The notes under the pieces are model-generated. The model did not search any database. It was not told the DNA's origin and was given only the letters and a program-made list of their open reading frames with translations. Positions 41,797-50,754 of a DNA stretch of 53,952 nucleotides are shown piece after piece; the stretch's first letter is position 1; every line of letters begins with the position of its first letter. The translations under genes and the position numbers were made by a program. The stretch spans positions 1 to 53,952 of the forward strand of contig CAYORK010000007.1 of NCBI GenBank assembly GCA_964406345.1, in the 5' to 3' direction. This DNA is from SYAN01 sp964406345 (lineage in GTDB: Bacteria > Actinomycetota > Actinomycetes > Nanopelagicales > Nanopelagicaceae).

Positions 41797-42542
41797 TCAC
41801 CAGTCTCACTTCGCCGAAGATTGCGAGAGTGAGACGGTTGCTTGAGACGCAGAACCCGCGGGAGCGGGCCGAGTCCGGTCAATTCGTCGTCGAGGGCTTA
41901 CGTGCAGTCGAGGCTGCGCTGGAATCGCCAGGCGTCGCTTTGGTGGAGCTCTTTGCCACTTCCGAATGGCTACGACGTTTCCCTCAGGCCACAGAGATAT
42001 CTGAAGAGGTGGCGAAGAAGGTCTCGGATACCGTCACTCCACAAGGAATATTCGCAGTCCTCGCATTGCCGAAAGAACAAGGCGACCTCAAGGCATCGAA
42101 GCGAATCGCACTCTTCTTCGAACTACAAGACCCAGGTAATGCTGGAACGATCATTCGCAACGCGCATGGTTTCGACTTCGACACCGTCATCTTCAGTAAG
42201 GGCTCTGTAGACCCCTTCTCCGGCAAAGTCGCACGAGCAAGCGCTGGCTCCATCGCCAGGGTTCCCGTCGTGTCGGGAGCAGAGCCCTCGGATGTCATCG
42301 AATCATTGACTCCGTCACATCAGTTCCTGGCCTTCGACATGGATGGTGATGACATCTCAACGATCGATCGCTCATTGCCGACTGTCATTATCTTCGGTAA
42401 CGAAGCGCGTGGACTGCCCGAATCGATTCGACTCGATGATCGGATCAAGAAGGTCAGGATTCCGATGCCAGGAGGGACTGAAAGCCTCAACGTTGCAAGC
42501 GCCGCAACGATAGCCATGTATGAAATCTCCCGGCGAGATTGA
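41793..42542 (+). CDS. TrmH/SpoU-family RNA 2'-O-methyltransferase
   Basis: This SPOUT-fold methyltransferase of 249 aa probably modifies rRNA. The N-terminal substrate-binding domain (about 1-95, SLTSPKIARVRRLLETQNPRER...FVVEGLRAV) is followed by the knotted SpoU domain with motif 1 ELQDPGNAGTIIRNA, motif 2 VIFGNEARGL and motif 3 VRIPMPGGTESLNVASAATI. Relatives methylate 23S rRNA ribose, but the exact nucleotide cannot be told. It starts GTG at 41793, overlapping the rplT stop (GTGA). Its place between rplT and pheS is widely conserved. Confidence 0.92.
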   Translation: MITSLTSPKIARVRRLLETQNPRERAESGQFVVEGLRAVEAALESPGVALVELFATSEWLRRFPQATEISEEVAKKVSDTVTPQGIFAVLALPKEQGDLKASKRIALFFELQDPGNAGTIIRNAHGFDFDTVIFSKGSVDPFSGKVARASAGSIARVPVVSGAEPSDVIESLTPSHQFLAFDMDGDDISTIDRSLPTVIIFGNEARGLPESIRLDDRIKKVRIPMPGGTESLNVASAATIAMYEISRRD

Positions 42543-42553
42543 AAGAGCCAAAG

Positions 42554-42559
42554 TAGACT
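42554..42559 (+). promoter_or_regulatory. -10 element for leaderless pheS mRNA
   Basis: TAGACT is followed by seven bases (CAGTTCT) and GTG at 42567. A leaderless start leaves no room for a T-box or attenuator upstream of pheST. Confidence 0.55.
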
Positions 42560-42566
42560 CAGTTCT

Positions 42567-43583
42567 GTGTCTGAGGTGATAAGTCGGATCGACAGTGCGA
42601 GAAGGGCGGCTGAGGCCGCTCTCGTTTCGATCTCGGATCTCGACGCTTTGAAGGACGCAAGAGCAAAGCATCTGGGCGATCGTTCCGAGTTAGCGAAGAT
42701 CAGTCAGAGTATGGGAACAATCGCGGCGGAGGATCGTGCCGCGGTCGGTAAGGCTTTGAGCGCCGCAAGGAACGAAATCACTAGTCTCTATGAGAAAGCG
42801 CAGAACGATCTTGTAGCTCTTCGAGATGTACGGGTAATCGAAGAGGAACGGGTAGATGTCACACTGGCAAGCAGTCGTTTTCCGGAAGGTGGAATCCATC
42901 CGCTCACGCTCCTTGATCGAGAGATCGGCGAAATCTTCACTCAACTCGGCTACAGCATCGTTGAGGGCCCAGAGCTCGAGTCTGCCTGGCTCAATTTCGA
43001 CGCACTCAATATTCCCGCGGACCATCCAGCTCGAACGATGCAGGACACATTCTTCATCGAACCGCTGGAAAGCAACCTAGTCTTGCGGACACATACATCT
43101 CCGACCCAGATCCGCACCATGTTGTTGCAGGAACCTCCGATCTATGTCATCTGCCCAGGACGCACCTTCCGCTCCGATGAACTCGATGCCACTCACACGC
43201 CAGTCTTCAGCCAGGTTGAGGGACTAGTAGTCGACGAGGGCATCACAATGGCGGACCTCAAGGGAACGCTCGATCACTTCGCTAAGTCGATCTTCGGCGC
43301 AGAGGTCGTCACACGACTTCGACCCTCCTTCTTTCCGTTCACCGAACCTTCCGCTGAAGTCGATATCTTCTTCAATGATCGCTGGATCGAGTGGGGCGGT
43401 TGTGGCATGGTCAATCCAAAAGTGTTGGCTAATTGCGGAATCGACACTTCGCGCTTCTCCGGATTCGCATTCGGTATGGGACTGGAACGCACCCTGATGG
43501 TGCGTCATCAGATCACCGATATACGAGACATCGTCGAGGGCGACCTCCGCTTCACGCGACGTTTCCGCATGGGTGGTCGTTGA
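42567..43583 (+). CDS. pheS: Phenylalanyl-tRNA synthetase alpha subunit
   Basis: PheS forms the catalytic part of the (alpha-beta)2 PheRS that charges tRNA-Phe. The 338-aa protein has an N-terminal coiled coil (about 1-90) that grips tRNA, then the class II core: motif 1 around GGIHPLTLLDREI, motif 2 LLRTHTSPTQIR-like VLRTHTSPTQIR and GRTFRSDELDATHTPVFSQVEG, and motif 3 GFAFGMGLERTLMVRH. It starts GTG at 42567, next to a -10 element. It overlaps pheT by one base. Confidence 0.96.
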   Translation: MSEVISRIDSARRAAEAALVSISDLDALKDARAKHLGDRSELAKISQSMGTIAAEDRAAVGKALSAARNEITSLYEKAQNDLVALRDVRVIEEERVDVTLASSRFPEGGIHPLTLLDREIGEIFTQLGYSIVEGPELESAWLNFDALNIPADHPARTMQDTFFIEPLESNLVLRTHTSPTQIRTMLLQEPPIYVICPGRTFRSDELDATHTPVFSQVEGLVVDEGITMADLKGTLDHFAKSIFGAEVVTRLRPSFFPFTEPSAEVDIFFNDRWIEWGGCGMVNPKVLANCGIDTSRFSGFAFGMGLERTLMVRHQITDIRDIVEGDLRFTRRFRMGGR

Positions 43584-46054
43584 TGAAAGTGCCATTGTCC
43601 TGGCTTAGGGAATTGATCGCTCTACCGGCGAATCTCACGCCCGATGAGATCTCGAACCTCTTCGTGCGCGTGGGTTTCGAGGTCGAAGGGGTGATCACGC
43701 AAGGTGAAGGGCTCTCGGGGCCGCTCGTCATGGGTAAGGTCCTTGCTATTGAAGAGCTCTCTGGTCACAAGAAACCGATCCGATATGTCTCACTTGATTG
43801 CGGTGAAGGAAAGACCCGATATGTGATCTGCGGGGCTAGGAATTTCGCGGTAGGCGATCATGTTGTCGTGGCAATTCCTGGCGCAGTGCTACCTGGCGAT
43901 TTCCAGATCTCGAGTCGAGAGACATATGGCAAGGTCTCTGACGGGATGATCTGTTCGGCGAAGGAGTTAGGACTTGGCGACGATCATTCCGGGATCATTG
44001 TCCTCTCAGAAGATGAAGCGCCAATCGGAACTGATGCTATTGATCTTCTTGGAATCGTCGATGTCATTTTCGATATCGCGGTGAATCCAGATCGAGGATA
44101 CGCCCTCTCCATACGGGGTCTTGCTCGGGAGTTGGCTGGAGCGCTTGATCTTCCTTTCACAGATTTTGCGAAACTTCGATTCTCTTCACTTACGGGAGCG
44201 AAGGAGGGCGGTACTCCTTGCAAGATCACCAAAGGAGCTAGTGAAATCTTCCTCCGATCCGTTGAGGGTGTCGATATGTCGCGGCCGACGCCGCTTTGGA
44301 TGCGACGAAAGATCGAGAAGTGTGGGATGCGTTCGATCTCGCTTCCCGTCGATGTAACGAATTACTTGATGTTGGAACTTGGACAGCCGCTCCATGCCTT
44401 CGACTCTGATCAGATCAATGGCCAGCTCGAAGTGAGACTCGCAAAGAGCGGTGAGAAGTTGATCACCCTGGATGGTGAGGCTCGCATCCTGCACGAGGGT
44501 GATCTCTTAATCGCCGACGAGAAGAAAGTACTAGCCCTAGCGGGAACGATGGGCGGCGCTGATGCCGAAGTAGGAGTGAATACCCGCCGCATCACGATAG
44601 AAGCCGCACACTTCGACTCCGAGCTCGTGGCTCGCAATTCCCGTCGACACCGCCTCTCTACTGAGGCGTCAAGAAGGTTTGAGCGTTATGTGGATCCATC
44701 TCTTGCCGAGATTGCTTCGATGAGAGCCGTTGAGCTTCTATCCGAGCATGCGGGCGCTAGCTACGTTGGCACCGCGCATGACGGAAGATCACTTCCTACG
44801 CGGATAGTGGAGATTGATCTTGGCAGGCTCAATGCAATTTTGGGGCGAGAGTATTCGACCGATGAGATGGAATCGACGTTGAGGCGTATTGGTTGTGAGT
44901 GGAAGAGTGAGGGGACCCTCTTCACGATCCAGGTTCCCACTTGGCGACCAGACCTTGTGGTAGAAGCCGATTTCGCCGAGGAACTGGCGCGAATCCATGG
45001 TTATGACTTGATCCCTCTGCGTCTACCTGTGGCTAAAGGTGAAGCACAAAGATCGCGTCAAGACGGCAAGGTGGATTCGAGACGACGCCGCCGCCTTTTG
45101 GTGGATTTCCTGGCTGCTCGCGGCTTTGCGGAAACTCAGAATTACCCCTTCACCTCGCAATCTTTGATTGATGCCCTTGGATTCGAAGGCACGCGTGCAA
45201 GATCCTTCAAGATCGCGAATCCGTTGAGCGATGAGTTCCCAGTGATGCGTACTCACATCTTGCAGAGCCTTCTTCCTACCGCTCTTCGAAACCTGAATCG
45301 CGGTAATGAACATGTTGCACTCTTTGAAGTGGGTCGAGTATTTCGTGCACCGGAGAAGATTGCAGAGACAGCCTTGTTGGCGACGGGATCTCGCCCAAAC
45401 GAAAGCGAAATTGCTGAGTTGCTCGCCGCAGTGCCACATCAACCAACCATGATCGCCGGCGTCATCGCTGGTGAGTTCGAAAAGAGTGGTTGGTGGGGAA
45501 CTGGACGATCTGCAACATGGGTTGATGCGATTTCGATCGCTGCCGAGGCCATCGGTCTGCTTGGTTCATCCGCTGAGATCCTCGCTTCCGATCTTGCACC
45601 ATGGCACCCTGGTCGATGCGCAGAGCTACGGGTCGGCGGTAATGCTGTTGCTCATGCCGGTGAGCTCCATCCTCGGGTTACCGAGCTCATTGGTCTTCCG
45701 GCTCGCTCGGTTGCTTTCGCGCTCATACTTGACCTGATCCCAAGTGGCGAATTGGTGAAACCTGGGAAACTAGCGACGATGCCGCCTGCGATTCAGGATC
45801 TGGCACTTGTGGTTGACGCGAATGTTCCAGCAGAGGCCGTGAAGAAGGCTTTGCAGGATGGTGCGGGGGAGTTGCTGGAAAGAATCGAACTCTTCGATCG
45901 GTACGAGAAATTCGCACCAGGGAAGATCTCGCTTGCTTTTACCCTTACCTTGCGAGCCGCTGACCGGACCTTGACCTCAACTGAGATCTCGGAGATCAGA
46001 GCTCGCGCGATAGCCGCTGCTGAAGCCCAGACCGGAGCGGTATTGCGCGGCTAA
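43583..46054 (+). CDS. pheT: Phenylalanyl-tRNA synthetase beta subunit
   Basis: PheT is the editing and tRNA-binding subunit of PheRS. The 823-aa protein begins MKVPLSWLRELI. It has a tRNA-binding OB domain (about 40-150), the B3/B4 editing region (RRKIEKCGMRSISLPVDVTN and QPLHAFD), a B5 domain, the degenerate catalytic-like core, and a C-terminal ferredoxin-fold anticodon-binding domain (about 730-823, DLALVVDANVPAEAV). The ATG at 43583 shares the A of the pheS stop; upstream open frame inside pheS has no homology. Confidence 0.96.
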   Translation: MKVPLSWLRELIALPANLTPDEISNLFVRVGFEVEGVITQGEGLSGPLVMGKVLAIEELSGHKKPIRYVSLDCGEGKTRYVICGARNFAVGDHVVVAIPGAVLPGDFQISSRETYGKVSDGMICSAKELGLGDDHSGIIVLSEDEAPIGTDAIDLLGIVDVIFDIAVNPDRGYALSIRGLARELAGALDLPFTDFAKLRFSSLTGAKEGGTPCKITKGASEIFLRSVEGVDMSRPTPLWMRRKIEKCGMRSISLPVDVTNYLMLELGQPLHAFDSDQINGQLEVRLAKSGEKLITLDGEARILHEGDLLIADEKKVLALAGTMGGADAEVGVNTRRITIEAAHFDSELVARNSRRHRLSTEASRRFERYVDPSLAEIASMRAVELLSEHAGASYVGTAHDGRSLPTRIVEIDLGRLNAILGREYSTDEMESTLRRIGCEWKSEGTLFTIQVPTWRPDLVVEADFAEELARIHGYDLIPLRLPVAKGEAQRSRQDGKVDSRRRRRLLVDFLAARGFAETQNYPFTSQSLIDALGFEGTRARSFKIANPLSDEFPVMRTHILQSLLPTALRNLNRGNEHVALFEVGRVFRAPEKIAETALLATGSRPNESEIAELLAAVPHQPTMIAGVIAGEFEKSGWWGTGRSATWVDAISIAAEAIGLLGSSAEILASDLAPWHPGRCAELRVGGNAVAHAGELHPRVTELIGLPARSVAFALILDLIPSGELVKPGKLATMPPAIQDLALVVDANVPAEAVKKALQDGAGELLERIELFDRYEKFAPGKISLAFTLTLRAADRTLTSTEISEIRARAIAAAEAQTGAVLRG

Positions 46055-46075
46055 GCCTTTGGACGGGTGAATCTG

Positions 46076-46113
46076 ATTGTATAAACATGCATGATTTTGC
46101 ATATCTATACATT
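46076..46113. promoter_or_regulatory. Tandem ARG boxes (ArgR operator) before argC
   Basis: Two 18-bp sites resemble the ARG box TNTGAATWWWWATTCANW: 46076-46093 (weaker) and 46096-46113, reading TTTGCATATCTATACATT (about 15 of 18 positions). They are separated by two bases, close to the spacing of known ArgR operators. They overlap the likely -35 region of argC, and argR is in the same cluster. Confidence 0.65.
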
Positions 46114-46118
46114 TGCTC

Positions 46119-46124
46119 TACTCT
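46119..46124 (+). promoter_or_regulatory. -10 element for leaderless argC mRNA
   Basis: TACTCT is followed by six bases (CCCTCC) and ATG at 46131. A weak -35, TTTGCA (46096-46101), lies 17 bases upstream, inside the second ARG box. Confidence 0.55.
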
Positions 46125-46130
46125 CCCTCC

Positions 46131-47153
46131 ATGCGCGTAGGTGTCATAGGAGCAAGTGGTTACAGTGGCGGTGAGTTGCTTCGTTACCTTGCCTCTCATC
46201 CGCATTTCGTTCCGGAGTACATCGCAGCTGGGAGTAGTGCCGGATCGGAGATCACTTCAGTCCATCCTCATCTGACTCATCTCAAGGGTCGAAACTTCGA
46301 TGAGACATCTACGAAGCGAGCGAACGAGATGGATCTACTCTTCCTTGCCCTTCCGCACGGTCAATCCGCTGGTTTGGTGAAGGATCTACGTGAAGGCCTG
46401 AAGATCGTCGATCTTGGTGCTGACTTTCGTTTACAGAACGCCTTGTCGTGGGAGAGATATTACGGCGGCGAGCATGCGGGAACTTGGACCTACGGTTTGC
46501 CTGAGATCAAAGGATCTCGCGATGCGATCAAGGGGTCTACTCGGATCGCAAACCCTGGTTGCTACGCAACCTCGATCATCATCGGTTCAGCACCATTTGT
46601 TGAAGCAGGTGTTGTCGATGTCGAGGACATCACAGTGGTCGCCGCCTCGGGCACTACGGGAGCAGGGCGAACCGCGAAGGTGAACCTCCTTGGAAGCGAA
46701 GTCATGGGCTCCCTCACCTCTTACAAGTTCGGTGGCGTGCACCAACACACCCCAGAGATCGAAGAGGCTCTTTCTCGTTCTGGTTCGAAGGGTCGAGTGC
46801 GGATCTCCTTCACTCCCATCTTGGCTCCTATGCCACGTGGAATCCTGACCACGATAACCGCTCGAACCGCAGTGAAGGATCAGGATTTACTTTTCGATAT
46901 TTTCAAGAGCTACTTTCAAGGGGAGAGATTCGTCCACCTTCTTGAGGATGAGATGCCAAGAACTTCTGCAGTCAATGGCAGCAATCACGTCCACGTGAAG
47001 ATCGCGCTCGATTCTCACACCTCTCGTTGGATTGCCTCTGTCGCAATCGACAATCTTGGGAAAGGGGCTGCAGGTCAGGCCATCCAGAACGCAAACCTGA
47101 TCTCAGGCTTCGCAGAGGAACTCGCTCTGACTAGCGGAGGGTTCGGTGCATGA
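46131..47153 (+). CDS. argC: N-acetyl-gamma-glutamyl-phosphate reductase
   Basis: ArgC carries out the NADPH reduction of N-acetylglutamyl phosphate in arginine synthesis. The 340-aa protein starts MRVGVIGASGYSGGELLRYL (Rossmann loop), has catalytic C144 in ANPGCYATS, and the GTTGAGRTAKVN and PMPRGILTTI motifs. ATG at 46131 is chosen over an upstream in-frame start because the -10 lies six bases before it and homology begins there. It heads the arg operon and overlaps argJ (ATGA). Confidence 0.96.
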   Translation: MRVGVIGASGYSGGELLRYLASHPHFVPEYIAAGSSAGSEITSVHPHLTHLKGRNFDETSTKRANEMDLLFLALPHGQSAGLVKDLREGLKIVDLGADFRLQNALSWERYYGGEHAGTWTYGLPEIKGSRDAIKGSTRIANPGCYATSIIIGSAPFVEAGVVDVEDITVVAASGTTGAGRTAKVNLLGSEVMGSLTSYKFGGVHQHTPEIEEALSRSGSKGRVRISFTPILAPMPRGILTTITARTAVKDQDLLFDIFKSYFQGERFVHLLEDEMPRTSAVNGSNHVHVKIALDSHTSRWIASVAIDNLGKGAAGQAIQNANLISGFAEELALTSGGFGA

Positions 47154-48298
47154 TCGAATTCCCTTTGGGCTTCCTTGGTGCCGGCGTCACCGCAGGCTTG
47201 AAGTCGTCCGGTAAGAGCGATCTCGCTCTTATCATCAATGAGGGGAAGTCCCCGACAGCAGCGGCCGTCTTCACAAGTAATCAGATCAAGGCGGCACCCG
47301 TGCTCTGGTCGAGTGAAGTCATCAAAGGTGGCCTCGTGAGAGCTGTCTTGCTCAACAGCGGCGGTGCGAATGCCTGTACGGGCCCTGATGGATTTGCTGA
47401 CACTCATCGTTCTGCGGAGGAGGTCGCAGAGCGTCTGCAACTCTCATCAAGCGACGTCTTCGTTTGTTCCACTGGCTTGATCGGCGAGCGACTTCCGATG
47501 GATCTCATCTCGCGAGGAATCATCGCGGCGTGTGAAGGACTTCAGGCAGGAGATGTAGAGCCCGTTGCTCGAGCGATCATGACCACAGATAGCGTGCCCA
47601 AGATTGCCTGCTTCAAAGGAGATGGTTGGCAGATAGTCGGAATCGCAAAGGGAGCAGGGATGCTAGCCCCATCGCTCGCTACGATGCTGGTCGTTCTCAT
47701 GACGGATGCGCCTCTGACTTCCATTGAGCTCGATGATGCGCTTCACGATGCTACTCGCAGAACATTCGATCGCATTGATTCGGATGGTTGCATGTCGACC
47801 AATGACACTGTGCTCTTGATGTCATCAGGTGAATCAACAGCCAAGCCTTCGAATGCGGAGTTTCTTGCGGGTTTGACTGAAGTCTGTGGCGCTCTTGCTC
47901 ATGGCCTGATTGGAGATGCTGAAGGCCATACCAAGGTGGTTCAGATCGTCATTACTGGTGCGGCCTCCGAGGACGATGCAGTGATGGTTGGCAAGTCCAT
48001 CGCGCGGAACAATCTTCTCAAGTGCGCGATCAATGGGGAGGATCCGAATTGGGGGAGGATTCTGGCGGCAGTCGGGACAACGACAGCAAGATTCAATCCC
48101 CTAGATATCGACGTCTCCATCAATGGCGTAGAAGTTTGTCGTTCGAGCGCGCCAGGGGAGTCACGCCAGAAGGTTGATATGAGTTCAAAGGACGTGATAA
48201 TCGAGGTTGCGCTCAAGAGTGGTTGCGAAGGTGCGACTATCTGGACCAATGACCTCTCAGCACTCTACGTTCACGAGAATTCGGCTTACTCGACATGA
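47150..48298 (+). CDS. argJ: Glutamate N-acetyltransferase / ornithine acetyltransferase
   Basis: ArgJ recycles the acetyl group from N-acetylornithine to glutamate, and in bifunctional forms also uses acetyl-CoA. The 382-aa precursor should cleave itself before T178 in LAPSLATMLVVLMTDA, giving alpha and beta chains. Other marks are NSGGANACTGPDG, TGLIGERLPM, DSDGCMSTNDTV and the GEDPNWGRI active-site segment. No argA is in this window. It overlaps argC and argB by four bases each. Confidence 0.96.
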   Translation: MIEFPLGFLGAGVTAGLKSSGKSDLALIINEGKSPTAAAVFTSNQIKAAPVLWSSEVIKGGLVRAVLLNSGGANACTGPDGFADTHRSAEEVAERLQLSSSDVFVCSTGLIGERLPMDLISRGIIAACEGLQAGDVEPVARAIMTTDSVPKIACFKGDGWQIVGIAKGAGMLAPSLATMLVVLMTDAPLTSIELDDALHDATRRTFDRIDSDGCMSTNDTVLLMSSGESTAKPSNAEFLAGLTEVCGALAHGLIGDAEGHTKVVQIVITGAASEDDAVMVGKSIARNNLLKCAINGEDPNWGRILAAVGTTTARFNPLDIDVSINGVEVCRSSAPGESRQKVDMSSKDVIIEVALKSGCEGATIWTNDLSALYVHENSAYST

Positions 48299-49077
48299 TC
48301 GTCATCAAGTTGGGTGGGAATGCTCTCGCCGCATCGGCCTCCAACGATTGGGTTGAAACGATCGGCCGCGCCTTCAAGAGTGATCCGGCAATGATCATCG
48401 TTCATGGCGGAGGACCTCAGATTGACGAGGAGCTGGAGATCCATGACAATGCCAAAGTCGTTATCGAGGGATATCGAGTAACTGATGCGAAAGCTTTCGA
48501 GATCGTGGAGATGGTTTTAGCGGGAAAGGTTCAACAAAGCCTTGTTCGTACCTTACGAGCAGCAAAGTTACCTGCGGTCGGCATCACTGGAAGCGACGGA
48601 TCGCTTTTCGACGTGGTCAAGAAGAATTCGCCATCTGGAAAAGATCTCGGGCAGGTAGGCGAAGTTGTCGGAGTCAATAAGGAGATTCTGGCAACGCTCT
48701 TGGAGAGTGGCTTCCTTCCAGTCGTCTCTTCCGTCAGTAGCGATCAGAGTGGCCTTGGATTCAACGTCAATGCCGATCTCGCCGCTGGTGCCTTGGCTGG
48801 ATCCTTTACTGCTGACAGGGCGATCTTCATGACTGATGTACCGGGTATCTATCGAAACTATCCGGATCTAGATTCATTGATTTCCGAGATCACTCTCTCG
48901 GAGTTGCGTGTACTCGTTCCTTCTTTGGCCACAGGGATGATTCCAAAGGTAGAGGCAGTGATTACCGCTCTTGAATCGGGAGCCAAGTGTGCGTCTGTGA
49001 TTGATGGGCGTGATGGCCGAGCGCTCTCTGCCCTTCTTGCGGGCGGCAGGGCTGGAACAGAAGTGCGTCATGGCTAG
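48295..49077 (+). CDS. argB: Acetylglutamate kinase
   Basis: ArgB phosphorylates N-acetylglutamate. The 260-aa amino acid kinase-fold protein has KLGGNAL at the N-terminus, VHGGGPQID, the substrate region VVIEGYRVTDAKAFEIVEMVLAG (in parts), NVNADLAAGALAG and the MTDVPGIY loop. It is shorter than the about 290-aa mycobacterial form and lacks the N-terminal helix (about 25-30 residues) tied to arginine feedback inhibition in hexameric enzymes, so inhibition may be weak; this is inference. It overlaps argJ by four bases and argD by eight. Confidence 0.95.
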   Translation: MIVIKLGGNALAASASNDWVETIGRAFKSDPAMIIVHGGGPQIDEELEIHDNAKVVIEGYRVTDAKAFEIVEMVLAGKVQQSLVRTLRAAKLPAVGITGSDGSLFDVVKKNSPSGKDLGQVGEVVGVNKEILATLLESGFLPVVSSVSSDQSGLGFNVNADLAAGALAGSFTADRAIFMTDVPGIYRNYPDLDSLISEITLSELRVLVPSLATGMIPKVEAVITALESGAKCASVIDGRDGRALSALLAGGRAGTEVRHG

Positions 49078-50199
49078 AAGGCGAGGAGTGAGTAACGAGA
49101 CTCTCCACTCAGAGTTCGAGAGCGCAATCTCTTCGAGTTACTCGACTCCCGATATCGCAATCGTTTCTGGCAAAGGTGCTTACCTCAAAGATGCGAATGG
49201 TCAGAACTATCTCGATTTCCTATCGGGCATCGCAACCAATGCGCTCGGAGCAGCTCATCCACAGATCATCGCTGCAGTGACGAGACAGGTCGCAAAGGTC
49301 TCTCACGTTTCGAACCTCTATGCCCACCCGGAAAACATTCGCCTCGCAACAAGACTGGCTGCGATGACGGGTGACACTTCGGCTCGGGTCTTCTTCTGTA
49401 ACTCCGGCGCAGAGGCGAACGAAGCGGCCATCAAACTCTCACGTCTCACCGGAAGGCAAGAGATCATCGCCATGCGAGGCGCATTCCACGGTAGGACTTT
49501 GGGAGCGCTCTCGATTACGGGACAACAGGGAAAACGTTCACCATTCCTGCCGCTACTCGATCATGTTCGATTCGTCGATTACGACGATCTCGATGGGTTG
49601 CGTCGTGCGCTCTCCAATCGAACAGCGATGGTCATTGTCGAACCAATTCAGGGTGAGAATGGTGTTGTAGTGCCGCGGCCAGGTTTTCTACAAGGAGTCG
49701 AGGAGATCGCTCGTTCAAGAGACGCACTCTTCGCCGTGGATGCGGTACAGACAGGGATGGGAAGGACTGGACACTGGTTCGGTTATGAGGAAGAAGGTGT
49801 TCATCCCGACATCATCACCCTTGCGAAAGGGCTTGGGGGAGGACTTCCCATGGGTGCCATGATCGCGACTTCGACGGCCCCGCAATTCTCTCCTGGCCAA
49901 CATGGAAGTACCTTCGGAGGTAATCCGATCGTTGCTGCCGCGGCGAACGCAGTCATTGATGTCATCGAGCGGGATGGCTTGATGTCAAAGGCGGTCAGTT
50001 TGCACGCGCTCCTTAAGGATGCGATCGAAGACCTACCTCTTGTAGATGAAGTTCGAGGTAGCGGTCTCTTGATAGGAGTCGTCCTTGCAGAGCCGCGGGC
50101 GAAGGAGTTTGCTGCAAGACTCCAATCGGATGGAGTTCTCGTCAATGCAGCGACTGAATTCGTCATCCGCTTGGCTCCACCATTGATCATCACCAAGAA
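49070..50199 (+). CDS. argD: Acetylornithine aminotransferase, 3' end lost in gap
   Basis: ArgD is the PLP-dependent class III aminotransferase that makes N-acetylornithine. About 376 codons are visible up to the N run; the family is about 400 aa, so roughly the last 20-30 residues are missing. The PLP lysine is K253 in TLAKGLGGG; also seen are GIATNALGAAHP, FCNSGAEANEAAIKL, GAFHGRTLGALS and VDAVQTGMGRTG. ATG at 49070 overlaps argB by eight bases; GTG at 49088 is an alternative start with a purine-rich site before it. Confidence 0.93.
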
Positions 50200-50299
50200 N
50201 NNNNNNNNNNNNNNNNNNNNNNNNNNNNNNNNNNNNNNNNNNNNNNNNNNNNNNNNNNNNNNNNNNNNNNNNNNNNNNNNNNNNNNNNNNNNNNNNNNN
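50200..50299. other. Assembly gap (100 N)
   Basis: Exactly 100 undetermined bases, a conventional placeholder for unknown length. It truncates argD and argR. In actinobacterial argCJBDFRGH clusters argF sits at this place, so the true gap probably holds argF and is over 1 kb. An apparent reading frame passing through the N run is an artefact. Confidence 0.9.
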
Positions 50300-50644
50300 G
50301 AGGAGTTGGGTGCAGTTCGCGGTAAGGGAGTTTCGGGCAAGGTGGCCTATTCGATCCCGGACTCTAGTCGCGGCCTCATCGACGATCTGACCCTCGGAAT
50401 CAGCGAGGCACAACGGCTTCTCGTGATCAAGACGCCACCAGGAGCGGCTCAACTGATCGCGGGTCGTATCGATCGGAACAAGATCGCTGGAGTCGTTGGA
50501 ACTATCGCCGGCGATGACACCATCTTCGTAGCTTGTGCCAAGGATGCTTCCAGTCGAGGCATCAAGGATCAACTGAAGGGGATAGTGGCGGGGGAGAGCC
50601 ATGCAAGATCTTCTGCTCATCCTCGAAAAAAGAATCTCAAGTGA
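50300..50644 (+). CDS. argR: Arginine repressor ArgR, 5' end lost in gap
   Basis: The C-terminal 114 residues of ArgR are present. ArgR binds ARG boxes as a hexamer when arginine is high. The visible part includes the end of the winged helix linker (EELGAVR), the oligomerisation and arginine-binding domain with RLLVIKTPPGAAQLIAGRID and the GTIAGDDTIFV motif, whose aspartates contact arginine. The DNA-binding domain (about 45-55 residues) must lie in the N gap. The C-terminal tail is rich in basic residues and somewhat long. Its operator is probably the pair of boxes at 46076-46113. Confidence 0.9.
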   Translation, partial: EELGAVRGKGVSGKVAYSIPDSSRGLIDDLTLGISEAQRLLVIKTPPGAAQLIAGRIDRNKIAGVVGTIAGDDTIFVACAKDASSRGIKDQLKGIVAGESHARSSAHPRKKNLK

Positions 50645-50728
50645 GGTCAAGTAATCATCATTGGGGAGTGAAATCTCCAGCCTTCTCGATGTGGCAAATG
50701 AGAGAATTCGGTCGTCTTTCGGGAACAA

Positions 50729-50754
50729 TGGTGAGAAGAAGGAAGGGGCGATGA
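50729..50754 (+). other. Eight-codon mini-ORF overlapping the argH start
   Basis: ATG at 50729 opens MVRRRKGR and stops at TGA 50752-50754, whose last base is the A of the argH ATG. It could reload ribosomes onto argH, but may be chance. The rest of the 109 bases between argR and argH holds nothing I recognise. Confidence 0.2.

Noticed and set aside
42543..42566. T-box or attenuator before pheST
   Set aside because: Only 24 bases separate the methyltransferase stop from pheS and they contain a -10 element, leaving no room for a leader.
43433..43582. Longer N-terminus for pheT inside pheS
   Set aside because: The 50 residues are arginine/histidine-rich out-of-frame translation of pheS; PheT normally starts MKVPLSWL.
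49001..50644. One continuous reading frame joining argD and argR through the N run
   Set aside because: The two parts belong to unrelated families and the N run is a placeholder of unknown length; sharing a frame is chance.
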